Assembly (NCBI GenBank): GCA_964354365.1
Contig: CAYGZM010000208.1
Span: forward strand, 1 to 5,619
DNA: 5,619 nt
Origin: CAYGZM01 sp964354365
GTDB taxonomy: Bacteria > Planctomycetota > Phycisphaerae > Sedimentisphaerales > Anaerobacaceae
Direction: 5' to 3'
The translations under genes and the position numbers were made by a program. Shown piece after piece: positions 1 through 5,062 of the stretch; position 1 is the first letter of the stretch, and each line of letters opens with the position of its first letter. Below the pieces are notes generated by a model. That model worked only from the letters and a program-made list of their open reading frames with translations, did no database searches and was not told the origin of the DNA.

Positions 1-206
1 AAAAGAGATTTTCTTCAACAATATAGGTCTAACCTGCAATTTTGCAGAACTCATCCAATGCACATTTCGAGCCGATCTGCAAATCTGTCATGCTCGGAAA
101 GTCGGTTGTTCTACAACGACGATATAGTGTAATTGTACCAGACCACTCGATTGATGCAAGTTGTTTTCGCGGCGCCAGAATGTAGGCAGTAGTTCTGCAT
201 GGGCTG
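1..206. other. left-edge stretch with no identifiable gene
   Basis: This stretch lies downstream of the leftward pepF gene. No reading frame here resembles a known protein. Two plus frames stay open from the edge for about 41-43 codons (stops near 125 and 130), which is within chance. On the minus strand an ATG at 52-54 opens a frame (MSSAKLQVRP..., 18 codons) that runs off the left edge without a good ribosome binding site; it could be the start of a further gene but cannot be judged. A small perfect palindrome, CTGCAA-TT-TTGCAG, lies at 34-47. No convincing terminator for pepF is visible. Confidence 0.4.
132..159 (-). promoter_or_regulatory. candidate leftward extended -10 promoter
   Basis: Read on the minus strand there is TACAAT (137 to 132, five of six to TATAAT) preceded by TGG, giving the extended -10 form TGnTACAAT. 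A poor -35 (TTGCAT, 159 to 154) lies 16 bases upstream. It would drive transcription out of the left edge. A hairpin with one bulge (GTCGTTGT-AGA-ACAACCGAC, 120 to 101) would form in the 5' end of that transcript. The promoter is predicted from sequence alone. Confidence 0.28.
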
Positions 207-2093
207 TCACTTAGCCTTTCTGTCGAGGATGGCCTCAATCTCGTCCATAGTTCGATTCATTACGGCCATAGTTTTGTTGAACGGCTCGGCGGTGGTCATA
301 TCGACGCCGGCTTGTCTCAAGAGGTAGATCGGGTACTCGGAGCCGCCTGCGGAGATGAACTTGATGTACTTTTTGACGGCCCCTTTTTCTTTGTTGAGGA
401 CCTTTTCGGACAAGGCCATCGATGCGGTAAAGGACGTCGAGTACTGATAAACATAGAAGTTGTAATAGAAGTGGGGCACATAGGCCCATTCAACGGTATA
501 TAGCTCATCGATGCTGCAAACGCCCTTATCGTGGCCGTAGTACCTCTTGAGGATGTCACCATATAATTGGCTAAGGATGTCCCCGGTCAGCGGCTCGCCT
601 CGCTCGGCTTTTTGGTGTATGAGCAGCTCGAATTCGGCGAATTGTGTCTGTCGAAAGACCGTGCCTTTGATTCCATCGAGGTAGTTCATCAGCAGTGAGA
701 GGCGGATGTCGTCGTCTTTGATTTCTTTCAACATTTTGTCAATCAGCAGGGCCTCGTAGAATGTGGAGGCGACTTCTGCGACAAAGGTCGAATAGTCGGC
801 CGTGGGATACGGCTGATTTTTGTTGGAGTAGTAGCTGTGCAGCGCGTGGCCGAGCTCGTGAGCGAGCGTGCTGAGATCGTCGTATTGGCCGTTGTAGTTG
901 AGAAGTATGTACGGATGGACATCGTAGGCGCTGCCGTTGGAATAGGCGCCGGCGCGCTTGCCGGGAGTTGGGTAAACGTCAACCCAGCGGTCGGCAAGGG
1001 CCTTCTCGACCACGGCGACGTAGCTCTTGCCCAAGGGCTTTGCCGCGTCGGTCACGAGCTTCTTGGCCTCTTCGAAGGTGTAGTTCAAATCAATTCCTTT
1101 GACGACGGGCGCGTAAATATCGGAGTATTTGAGTGTTTCGACGCCGAGCATCCTCTTTTTCAAATTGAGATAGCGGTGGAAAGAGTCAAGGTTGTTGTTG
1201 ACGTTTTCGATAAGGGCTGAGTACACCTGGGCAGGAATGTTATCCTTGTCCAGCGCGTTTTCGAGAGAAGAGTTGTAACCGCGGGTGCGTGCATAGAACA
1301 TATTCTTCTTGACGTTTGCGTAAAGCTGTTCTCCGAAAGTGCGTCTGAAGTTGTTGAAGACGTTCCAGAAGGCCTGGAACACTGCTTCGCGGTCCTGGCG
1401 ATTGGGGAGGGCGCGGTAGCGTGCATATCCGGCCTTGCTGAGCTGGGCGACGGCGCCGTCACTTAGCTTGACTTGGGGGTAGGGCAATTCGGCGTTGCTG
1501 AAGATGGTGTAGATTGAAGAGGGGCTGCCGGCGAGCAGGCTTGCCTCAGCCAGAATCTTTTCTTCCTTTTCCGATAGCGTGTGAGCTTTCATCCTCTGTA
1601 TGTTGTAGAGATACATTTTGTAGATTTTCAGGCCGGGCTGCTGGGCAATGAACTCGTCGATTCGAGCCTTGTCCATTTTCGCAATTTCAGGCTCGATGAA
1701 CGACGCCTTCGAACTGTAGTCGGTAGCGAGCTGCTCGGTTTGCTGCTTCATCGCCAGGTACTTTGAATCCCGCGTATCCTCATCGGCTCTCATTGCAGCG
1801 TAATTTTGCAGGCGGTCAAAATCTTTTGAGAGTCGGCTGTTGAAATCCAGGCAGGCCAGTAATTGGGCTGCGGAGTCAGCAAGTTTGCCTTTGTAGTTGA
1901 GGACTTCGTCAAATTTGGCGGCCAGCGTCTCCTTTGCCTTGTTCCACGCCTGGTCCGAGGGGTAGAGGTCTTCGAGTTTCCATGTGTCCCCAGTGGGAAT
2001 TTCCGGTCGCTGGCGGATTTGGGAGAGGGCGTCGGTCGGACAAAGTGCAAGGATGGCAATTAACACGATGAGCATCTTTGGAATCCTGTACAT
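207..2093 (-). CDS. pepF: Exported oligoendopeptidase F (M3 family zinc metallopeptidase)
   Basis: A zinc endopeptidase that cleaves short peptides, here predicted to act outside the cytoplasm. The 628-residue product matches the usual PepF length of about 600 plus a signal peptide. Seen in the sequence: a signal peptide (n-region MYRIPK, hydrophobic MLIVLIAILAL, likely cut after DALS, about residue 24); an N-terminal oligopeptidase F helical domain at about 100-175; and a peptidase M3 catalytic domain at about 195-585. The zinc site HELGH is at 412-416 with the third ligand in FVAEVAS (Glu440), and the substrate-side motif PHFYYNFYVYQY starts at 540. I chose the ATG at 2093 because AAGGAG lies five bases upstream; a TTG at 2117 would add eight residues, has no such site and would bury the signal peptide start. 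The stop is TGA. It lies downstream of the signalling gene on the same strand but is separated by 340 bases containing an inserted element, so it probably has its own promoter. Cleavage position is inferred; family assignment is secure. Confidence 0.95.
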   Translation of the reverse strand: MYRIPKMLIVLIAILALCPTDALSQIRQRPEIPTGDTWKLEDLYPSDQAWNKAKETLAAKFDEVLNYKGKLADSAAQLLACLDFNSRLSKDFDRLQNYAAMRADEDTRDSKYLAMKQQTEQLATDYSSKASFIEPEIAKMDKARIDEFIAQQPGLKIYKMYLYNIQRMKAHTLSEKEEKILAEASLLAGSPSSIYTIFSNAELPYPQVKLSDGAVAQLSKAGYARYRALPNRQDREAVFQAFWNVFNNFRRTFGEQLYANVKKNMFYARTRGYNSSLENALDKDNIPAQVYSALIENVNNNLDSFHRYLNLKKRMLGVETLKYSDIYAPVVKGIDLNYTFEEAKKLVTDAAKPLGKSYVAVVEKALADRWVDVYPTPGKRAGAYSNGSAYDVHPYILLNYNGQYDDLSTLAHELGHALHSYYSNKNQPYPTADYSTFVAEVASTFYEALLIDKMLKEIKDDDIRLSLLMNYLDGIKGTVFRQTQFAEFELLIHQKAERGEPLTGDILSQLYGDILKRYYGHDKGVCSIDELYTVEWAYVPHFYYNFYVYQYSTSFTASMALSEKVLNKEKGAVKKYIKFISAGGSEYPIYLLRQAGVDMTTAEPFNKTMAVMNRTMDEIEAILDRKAK

Positions 2094-2098
2094 AACAG

Positions 2099-2104
2099 CT
2101 CCTT
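2099..2104 (-). promoter_or_regulatory. Shine-Dalgarno site of pepF
   Basis: The minus strand reads AAGGAG five bases before the ATG at 2093. This full-strength site decides the start in favour of that ATG over the upstream in-frame TTG at 2117. It is the only strong ribosome binding site among the three genes here. Confidence 0.85.
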
Positions 2105-2163
2105 GGATACGAATCAAATTAGTCTGTTGCTTCGGACCGGCGCAAGCGACACCCGGCGGCTGT

Positions 2164-2178
2164 TAAGCCATAGGCTTA
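2164..2178. repeat. perfect short dyad TAAGCC-ATA-GGCTTA
   Basis: Six-base arms flank a three-base centre, about 70-85 bases upstream of the pepF start. Its right arm overlaps the left target duplication of the adjacent inserted element. It could be an operator for pepF or simply a preferred insertion site; nothing in the sequence decides. Confidence 0.4.
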
Positions 2179-2203
2179 TCTTCTCAAACTGACCAGTTTT
2201 CAA
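2175..2203 (-). promoter_or_regulatory. candidate hybrid promoter for pepF at the element junction
   Basis: On the minus strand TTGAAA (2203 to 2198, straddling the inner end of the inserted element's terminal repeat) is followed after exactly 17 bases by GATAAG (2180 to 2175, four of six to TATAAT) in the flanking DNA. If used, the insertion supplied the -35 and the host DNA the -10, giving a leader of about 75 bases to pepF. This is prediction only. Confidence 0.22.
2176..2182. repeat. left target site duplication TTATCTT
   Basis: The seven bases TTATCTT directly abut the left terminal inverted repeat of the element at 2183 and recur exactly at 2389-2395 against the right one. The match stops at seven, as the eighth base differs. 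It has the position and orientation expected of a transposition-generated duplication. Confidence 0.7.
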
Positions 2204-2388
2204 CGAAACGGCACGATAAATCCTTGTGCGACAGGAATATAACACAGTGTGTCATTCCCGCCCCGCATCGGGGTGCGGGGTAAACTCCAGCGGGAATCCA
2301 CTCACCCGCTACACTACTGGATACCTGCTCCCCGATCAGGTCGAGGACAAGTTTCGCAGGTATGACAAGGCGAACCGGTCAGTTTGAG
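2183..2388. mobile_element. 206-bp MITE-like non-autonomous insertion element
   Basis: The ends are a 16-bp inverted repeat, CTCAAACTGACCAGTT at 2183-2198 and AACCGGTCAGTTTGAG at 2373-2388, matching at 15 of 16 positions. Both ends are abutted by the same 7-bp direct repeat TTATCTT, the signature of a transposition event. It has no coding capacity, so any movement would need a transposase supplied elsewhere in the genome. The interior holds a spacer at 2199-2249 and a nested palindromic repeat at 2250-2367, with only five bases between that palindrome and the right terminal repeat. I cannot assign the terminal repeats to an insertion sequence family. It sits between two co-directional genes, away from coding sequence. 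Confidence 0.7.
2250..2367. repeat. nested four-arm palindromic intergenic repeat
   Basis: The outer arms TGTCATTCCCGC (2250-2261) and GCAGGTATGACA (2356-2367) are complementary at 10 of 12 positions. The inner arms GCGGGAATCCA (2290-2300) and TGGATACCTGC (2318-2328) are complementary at 9 of 11. Each half is also a hairpin on its own: TTCCCGC pairs with GCGGGAA, and ATACCTGC with GCAGGTAT (8 of 8). Extra material fills each half; the left insert contains a smaller stem, CCCCGCA-TCGGGG-TGCGGGG (2261-2280). The GTCATTCCCGC...GCGGGAATCC pattern resembles dispersed intergenic palindromes common in many bacterial genomes. As RNA it would fold strongly, but no T-tract follows on either strand. Confidence 0.7.
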
Positions 2389-2395
2389 TTATCTT
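2389..2395. repeat. right target site duplication TTATCTT
   Basis: This is the exact second copy of the 7-bp direct repeat, directly abutting the right terminal inverted repeat that ends at 2388. Read on the minus strand it is AAGATAA and overlaps the -10-like TAAGAT of a candidate promoter aimed at pepF. Confidence 0.7.
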
Positions 2396-2420
2396 AATGC
2401 CTGCTGTGTGTGGTTGTCAA
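2391..2420 (-). promoter_or_regulatory. candidate ancestral pepF promoter next to the insertion
   Basis: The minus strand reads a perfect -35, TTGACA (2420 to 2415), then 18 bases, then TAAGAT (2396 to 2391, four of six to TATAAT). It starts just after the stop of the signalling gene and points at pepF. The element inserted at its -10 region, so transcripts from it would now have to cross the folded element, adding about 206 bases of leader. Predicted from sequence only. Confidence 0.3.
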
Positions 2421-2433
2421 TCGTGGTCCAGGC

Positions 2434-4584
2434 TCAGGCTGGCGTGTTGGCGAGGGTCTCGTCGGCGGTGAGCATAGCCATGAAGCTGTTGTCGGCTTGC
2501 TTGCAGACATTGAGCAAATCATCCGGGACGAGCTTGTCGATTGTCTTGCCCAGTTGGCCGGCGGTGCTATCGACCCAAGAGACCATAGATTTGACAGCGT
2601 CGGGGTCGAATTCGTATCCGGCGGAATCGGTGAGAATCTTCATAGCTTCTGCGACCGGCCGTAAGGCACGATATGATCGATTTGAGGTGAGGGCGTCGAA
2701 CGTGTCAGCGACGGCCATTATTCGGGCGCTGAGCGGTATTGCGGCGCCCGACAGGCCGTCCGGATAGCCCTGGCCGTTCCATTTCTCGTGATGGTGTCGA
2801 ACGGAGGCGATCTCGCGTTCGAGGAAGGTCATCTTTTCGAGGATGCGGACCGCTATGAGCGGATGCTGCTCGACGATACTGCGTTCGCGCGGTGTGAGCC
2901 TGCCCGGCTTGGCGAGTATTGTGTCGGGGACGCCGATTTTTCCGATATCGTGAATCATTGCAGCGCGGCGAATGACTTCCACTTCCGGAGGGTCGATTCC
3001 CATCTTCTGGGCTATTGCAACGGCATAATACGTCACGTTTTCGGAGTGCTTTTTTGCATGGGCGTCTTTGGCTTCAAGGGCCTGGACCAAGCCCCAGATG
3101 CTTTGAATAAACATCTGTTCGGCTTGTTCGGAGAGTCCTGCGATGCGTCGCTGGAGCCTTTTTATCTTCTCGACGTCGAGGTCGGTTGGGTGTACCAGCC
3201 TGGACATTGTTTCGTTCCATATTTTGACGCAGTTTCGGCCTGCACTTTTGGCTTCGTACAGGGCCAGGTCGGCCCTGCGCATAATATCGCGTGGCGTGTT
3301 GCTGCCCTCGGACATACTCTCTGCTATGCCGCAACTGATGGTTATCGACAGGCCCTCGTTTAGTTTGATTGCTTGCGTTTTGGAGCGGAGTCTCTCCATC
3401 AGTTTAACGGCAGCCTGGGCTTTAGTCTCCGGCATAAGTATGACAAATTCGTCGCCGCCGTAGCGAGCCAGCACATCGGGAGTTCTCTTGTGAGTTTTCA
3501 TACATGCGGCGACCTGGACGAGTGCATCATCTCCAGCGGCGTGGCCCAGGATATCATTGATTATTTTGAAGTTATCGAGGTCTATGATTGCCACTGAGAA
3601 GACATGCCCGTAGCGTTCCGTGCGGGCACATTCAGCTTGCAGCTTGTCCTCAAGGAGTTTTCTTGATCCTACTGTTGTCAGTGCGTCGGTGAGGGAGGTC
3701 AGCCTTGCCTCGTGGTAGAGCCTTGCGTTGGTGAGGTGGGAGCTGAGTATCTCCTTTGCCAACCCGGCCTTGTATGAGACGAGCTCTCTGTTTGCGGCAG
3801 TGGCGGGAGCGAGGCCGCACATACAGAGATAACCCGGCAAATGGCTGAGATTTTCGGATGAGGTTGACGCTTTATCCGAGACTTTCAGCGGGATTACCAG
3901 TCGCGGCGATTGGGCGCCGAGCTTCCTGCAGAGGTCTGGGATGCTGTCATAGTAGAATTCTTCATTGCCGAAGACGGCGTTAGTATCGTCTATATGCTCC
4001 AAATGTTCTCTGGGGCAGAGGCATTTGTTGCAGCTAATCAGGCTTGGTCTCTTTGGATGGTGTTTATCGTTGTGAAAATACAGGACGCATCTGTCGGCCT
4101 GGAAGAGCTTTGGGACTTCACGTGCGACGATATCGGCCACCTCGTTCATGTCGATGCTTTTGAGGCAGGTTGAGAGCATTGCGACTTCCTCGGCTGCCGC
4201 CCGATCTTCGCGAAGCTGCCTTCCCATGAGATCGCGAGCCGAGAGCATTCCGACGACGACGTTATTATGAACGATTGGCAAATGTCGGATTCCGTTGGCG
4301 GCCATAATTTTGCGGGCTTCGCTGGTGGGGGTCTGGGGAGAACATGAGACAACGCGGGAGGTCATTATCTCGGCAACGGCGGCAGTCTCGGTATTGCAGG
4401 TTGAGGAAGCAACGACCCGGTTGACAATATCTCGTTCCGTGATGATGCCGGCGAAGTTTCCATCTTCGTCGTTCACGACAAGACAGCCGACGTTGTTGGC
4501 AAACATCTTTGCTGCGGCTGATTTGATGGTGTCGGTGCGGCTGATGGTGACTACCTGTGCCGGGCGATCAAAGGTTCCTTGCAT
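2434..4584 (-). CDS. CBS pair-GAF-GGDEF-HD-GYP cyclic-di-GMP synthase/phosphodiesterase
   Basis: A soluble 716-residue signalling protein predicted both to make and to degrade cyclic-di-GMP. There is no signal peptide or membrane segment. The tandem CBS domains (about 8-60 and 70-125) each keep the nucleotide-binding end motif, ITERD and LSARD. A GAF-like domain (about 135-290) carries CxxCxC at 185-190, two nearby histidines, Cys219 and a CxC at 254-256. The GGDEF domain (about 295-455) has GGDEF at 376-380, the inhibitory RxxD exactly five residues before it (367-370), and guanine-contact residues Asn343 and Asp352. The HD-GYP domain (about 490-665) has HDIGK at 545-549, HHHE at 597-600 and GYP at 606-608. 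The Asp at 352 argues for ordinary cyclic-di-GMP rather than the cGAMP-type GGDEF variants. An in-frame TTG at 4602 would add six residues; neither start has a strong ribosome site, and I prefer the ATG, preceded by a weak GAGA. It is divergent from rex. Domain calls are secure; net activity and input signal are inferred unknowns. Confidence 0.93.
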   Translation of the reverse strand: MQGTFDRPAQVVTISRTDTIKSAAAKMFANNVGCLVVNDEDGNFAGIITERDIVNRVVASSTCNTETAAVAEIMTSRVVSCSPQTPTSEARKIMAANGIRHLPIVHNNVVVGMLSARDLMGRQLREDRAAAEEVAMLSTCLKSIDMNEVADIVAREVPKLFQADRCVLYFHNDKHHPKRPSLISCNKCLCPREHLEHIDDTNAVFGNEEFYYDSIPDLCRKLGAQSPRLVIPLKVSDKASTSSENLSHLPGYLCMCGLAPATAANRELVSYKAGLAKEILSSHLTNARLYHEARLTSLTDALTTVGSRKLLEDKLQAECARTERYGHVFSVAIIDLDNFKIINDILGHAAGDDALVQVAACMKTHKRTPDVLARYGGDEFVILMPETKAQAAVKLMERLRSKTQAIKLNEGLSITISCGIAESMSEGSNTPRDIMRRADLALYEAKSAGRNCVKIWNETMSRLVHPTDLDVEKIKRLQRRIAGLSEQAEQMFIQSIWGLVQALEAKDAHAKKHSENVTYYAVAIAQKMGIDPPEVEVIRRAAMIHDIGKIGVPDTILAKPGRLTPRERSIVEQHPLIAVRILEKMTFLEREIASVRHHHEKWNGQGYPDGLSGAAIPLSARIMAVADTFDALTSNRSYRALRPVAEAMKILTDSAGYEFDPDAVKSMVSWVDSTAGQLGKTIDKLVPDDLLNVCKQADNSFMAMLTADETLANTPA

Positions 4585-4601
4585 TTCTCGATCCGTTGTC
4601 A

Positions 4602-4626
4602 ATATTGGTCAGTAACGTGATATTGG
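4602..4626. repeat. two ATATTGG direct repeats with palindromes before the signalling gene
   Basis: ATATTGG occurs at 4602-4608 and 4620-4626, an 18-bp period. Each copy also belongs to an 8-bp palindrome, CAATATTG at 4600-4607 and TTGGCCAA at 4623-4630. Lying 18-46 bases upstream of the preferred ATG at 4584, they could be a regulator site in the 5' region. No promoter can be placed confidently for this gene. Confidence 0.3.
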
Positions 4627-4677
4627 CCAAAGCCTTTCCTTGCTCTTTCAAAGTAGTTGTATCGGTCTTAACCGCCG

Positions 4678-4721
4678 GGCACTTTAGAGGAGCGGGGCCG
4701 CAAATCCCCGCAGTCTGTGCC
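4678..4721. other. three-tier imperfect hairpin, candidate structured RNA or 5' leader element
   Basis: Complementary arms nest in order: GGCAC (4678-4682) with GTGCC (4717-4721), AGA (4686-4688) with TCT (4714-4716), and GCGGGG (4692-4697) with CCCCGC (4706-4711) around an eight-base loop. Small internal loops separate the tiers. On the minus strand it would lie about 95-140 bases upstream of the signalling gene start, in its probable leader; on the plus strand it would belong to an independent small RNA. It does not match the cyclic-di-GMP riboswitch consensus that I can recall. The structure is seen; any function is inference. Confidence 0.35.
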
Positions 4722-4726
4722 GATAA

Positions 4727-4748
4727 AATCCCAGTTCTCGCAGGGATT
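4727..4748. repeat. hairpin AATCCC/GGGATT
   Basis: A perfect 6-bp inverted repeat encloses a 10-base loop, starting six bases after the three-tier hairpin at 4678-4721. Together they make 4678-4748 an almost continuous run of potential RNA structure within a GC-rich block that continues to about 4820, with a further GTC...GAC near-palindrome around 4778-4791. There is no T-tract. Confidence 0.35.
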
Positions 4749-4856
4749 CGCGCCAGAAGCGTGCTTACGTCCGGGCCGTCTTCCGGAGGACGCCTCGGCG
4801 GCTCGCGTGCGGGGCTGTACTCAATTTTCGAGACTGTGGTTGTCCGCATTTCGGGC

Positions 4857-4889
4857 GCTTTAAGAATACTGGTATTTTTAAGCATTTTT
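4857..4889 (+). terminator. AT-rich hairpin followed by T5, weak terminator-like
   Basis: The arms TTAAGAATAC (4860-4869) and GTATTTTTAA (4872-4881) pair at all ten positions with one G-T pair, and two further pairs (4857/4883, 4858/4882) form with a one-base bulge. ATTTTTG follows (T run 4885-4889). In the plus direction this looks like an AT-rich intrinsic terminator for any transcript from the structured block upstream, shielding the rex promoter. The low GC of the stem makes it weak; it may instead be a protein-binding dyad. Confidence 0.3.
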
Positions 4890-4927
4890 GTGTTGGGAGT
4901 CGTAACGCTTGATTTATTAAGGAGTTA

Positions 4928-4962
4928 CATTTGCACATTGTTCTTGAGGGCTTTGGCAAATG
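4928..4962. repeat. CATTTGC/GCAAATG dyad upstream of the rex promoter
   Basis: The perfect 7-bp inverted arms CATTTGC (4928-4934) and GCAAATG (4956-4962) are spaced by 21 bases and end four bases before the rex -35 box. Position suits an upstream regulator of rex, but the length and spacing are not those of a Rex site and no regulator can be named. Confidence 0.3.
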
Positions 4963-4965
4963 CTC

Positions 4966-4994
4966 TTGACAGGGGTGCCGGTTTTATATAAAAT
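4966..4994 (+). promoter_or_regulatory. rex promoter, sigma70 type
   Basis: A perfect -35 TTGACA (4966-4971) is followed by exactly 17 bases and TAAAAT (4989-4994, five of six to TATAAT). Transcription would start at about 5001-5003, leaving a leader of about 60 bases to the rex ATG. The run TATATAAAAT offers slightly shifted -10 alternatives, but this spacing is optimal. It is the best promoter match in the window. Confidence 0.7.
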
Positions 4995-5007
4995 TGAGTT
5001 TTTGACT

Positions 5008-5025
5008 TTGTGAATGTGGACACAA
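5008..5025. promoter_or_regulatory. Rex operator, likely autoregulatory
   Basis: The 18-bp site TTGTGAATGTGGACACAA keeps the perfect outer arms TTGTG and CACAA and matches the well-known Rex consensus TTGTGAA-N4-TTCACAA at 12 of 14 defined positions. It lies about five bases past the predicted start site of the rex promoter and 37 bases before the rex ATG. Bound Rex would block initiation or early elongation until NADH accumulates and releases it. The match is seen; the regulation is inferred from the family. Confidence 0.8.
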
Positions 5026-5062
5026 GCTATAAGTAGTCATAGTAACAAGCGTAGTAGAAGTT

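Noticed and set aside
29..238. Minus-strand open frame of 69 codons overlapping the end of pepF
   Set aside because: It begins within pepF in another frame, with no ribosome site and no family resemblance.
2060..2093. Lipoprotein signal (LALC) in the PepF leader
   Set aside because: The residue before Cys18 is Leu, not the Gly/Ala/Ser usual for a lipobox, and a normal cleavage site after DALS fits better.
2399..2433. GCCTG...CAGGC stem after the signalling gene stop as an intrinsic terminator
   Set aside because: The stem is only 5 bp with a 25-base loop and no T-run on the minus strand.
3074..3334. Antisense and alternate-frame open stretches within the GGDEF/HD-GYP gene, including others at 2788-3363 and 3910-4173
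   Set aside because: They overlap clearly conserved domains on the minus strand, and none shows domain motifs or start signals of its own.
4660..4830. Cyclic-di-GMP riboswitch upstream of the cyclic-di-GMP enzyme gene
   Set aside because: It would suit the context, but the conserved core and tetraloop-receptor features of the known classes are not visible on either strand.
4568..4885. Minus-strand open frame of 105 codons upstream of the signalling gene
   Set aside because: There is no ribosome binding site, the composition is low-complexity Pro/Arg/Thr-rich, and it overlaps the signalling gene start. Its sequence is better explained by the hairpin-rich GC block. Conservation as protein would reopen it.
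4931..4969. Twelve-codon frame from TTG with AAGGAG six bases upstream, ending in the rex -35 box
   Set aside because: The ribosome-site match is good, but no promoter precedes it, the start is TTG and the rex transcript begins downstream of it, so a leader-peptide role is unlikely.
4557..4991. Plus-strand open frame of 144 codons across the divergent intergenic region, with a hydrophobic C-terminal part
   Set aside because: It starts inside the signalling gene, has no ribosome site, runs through the rex promoter region and hairpins, and resembles no family. The hydrophobic part comes from AT-rich intergenic DNA.
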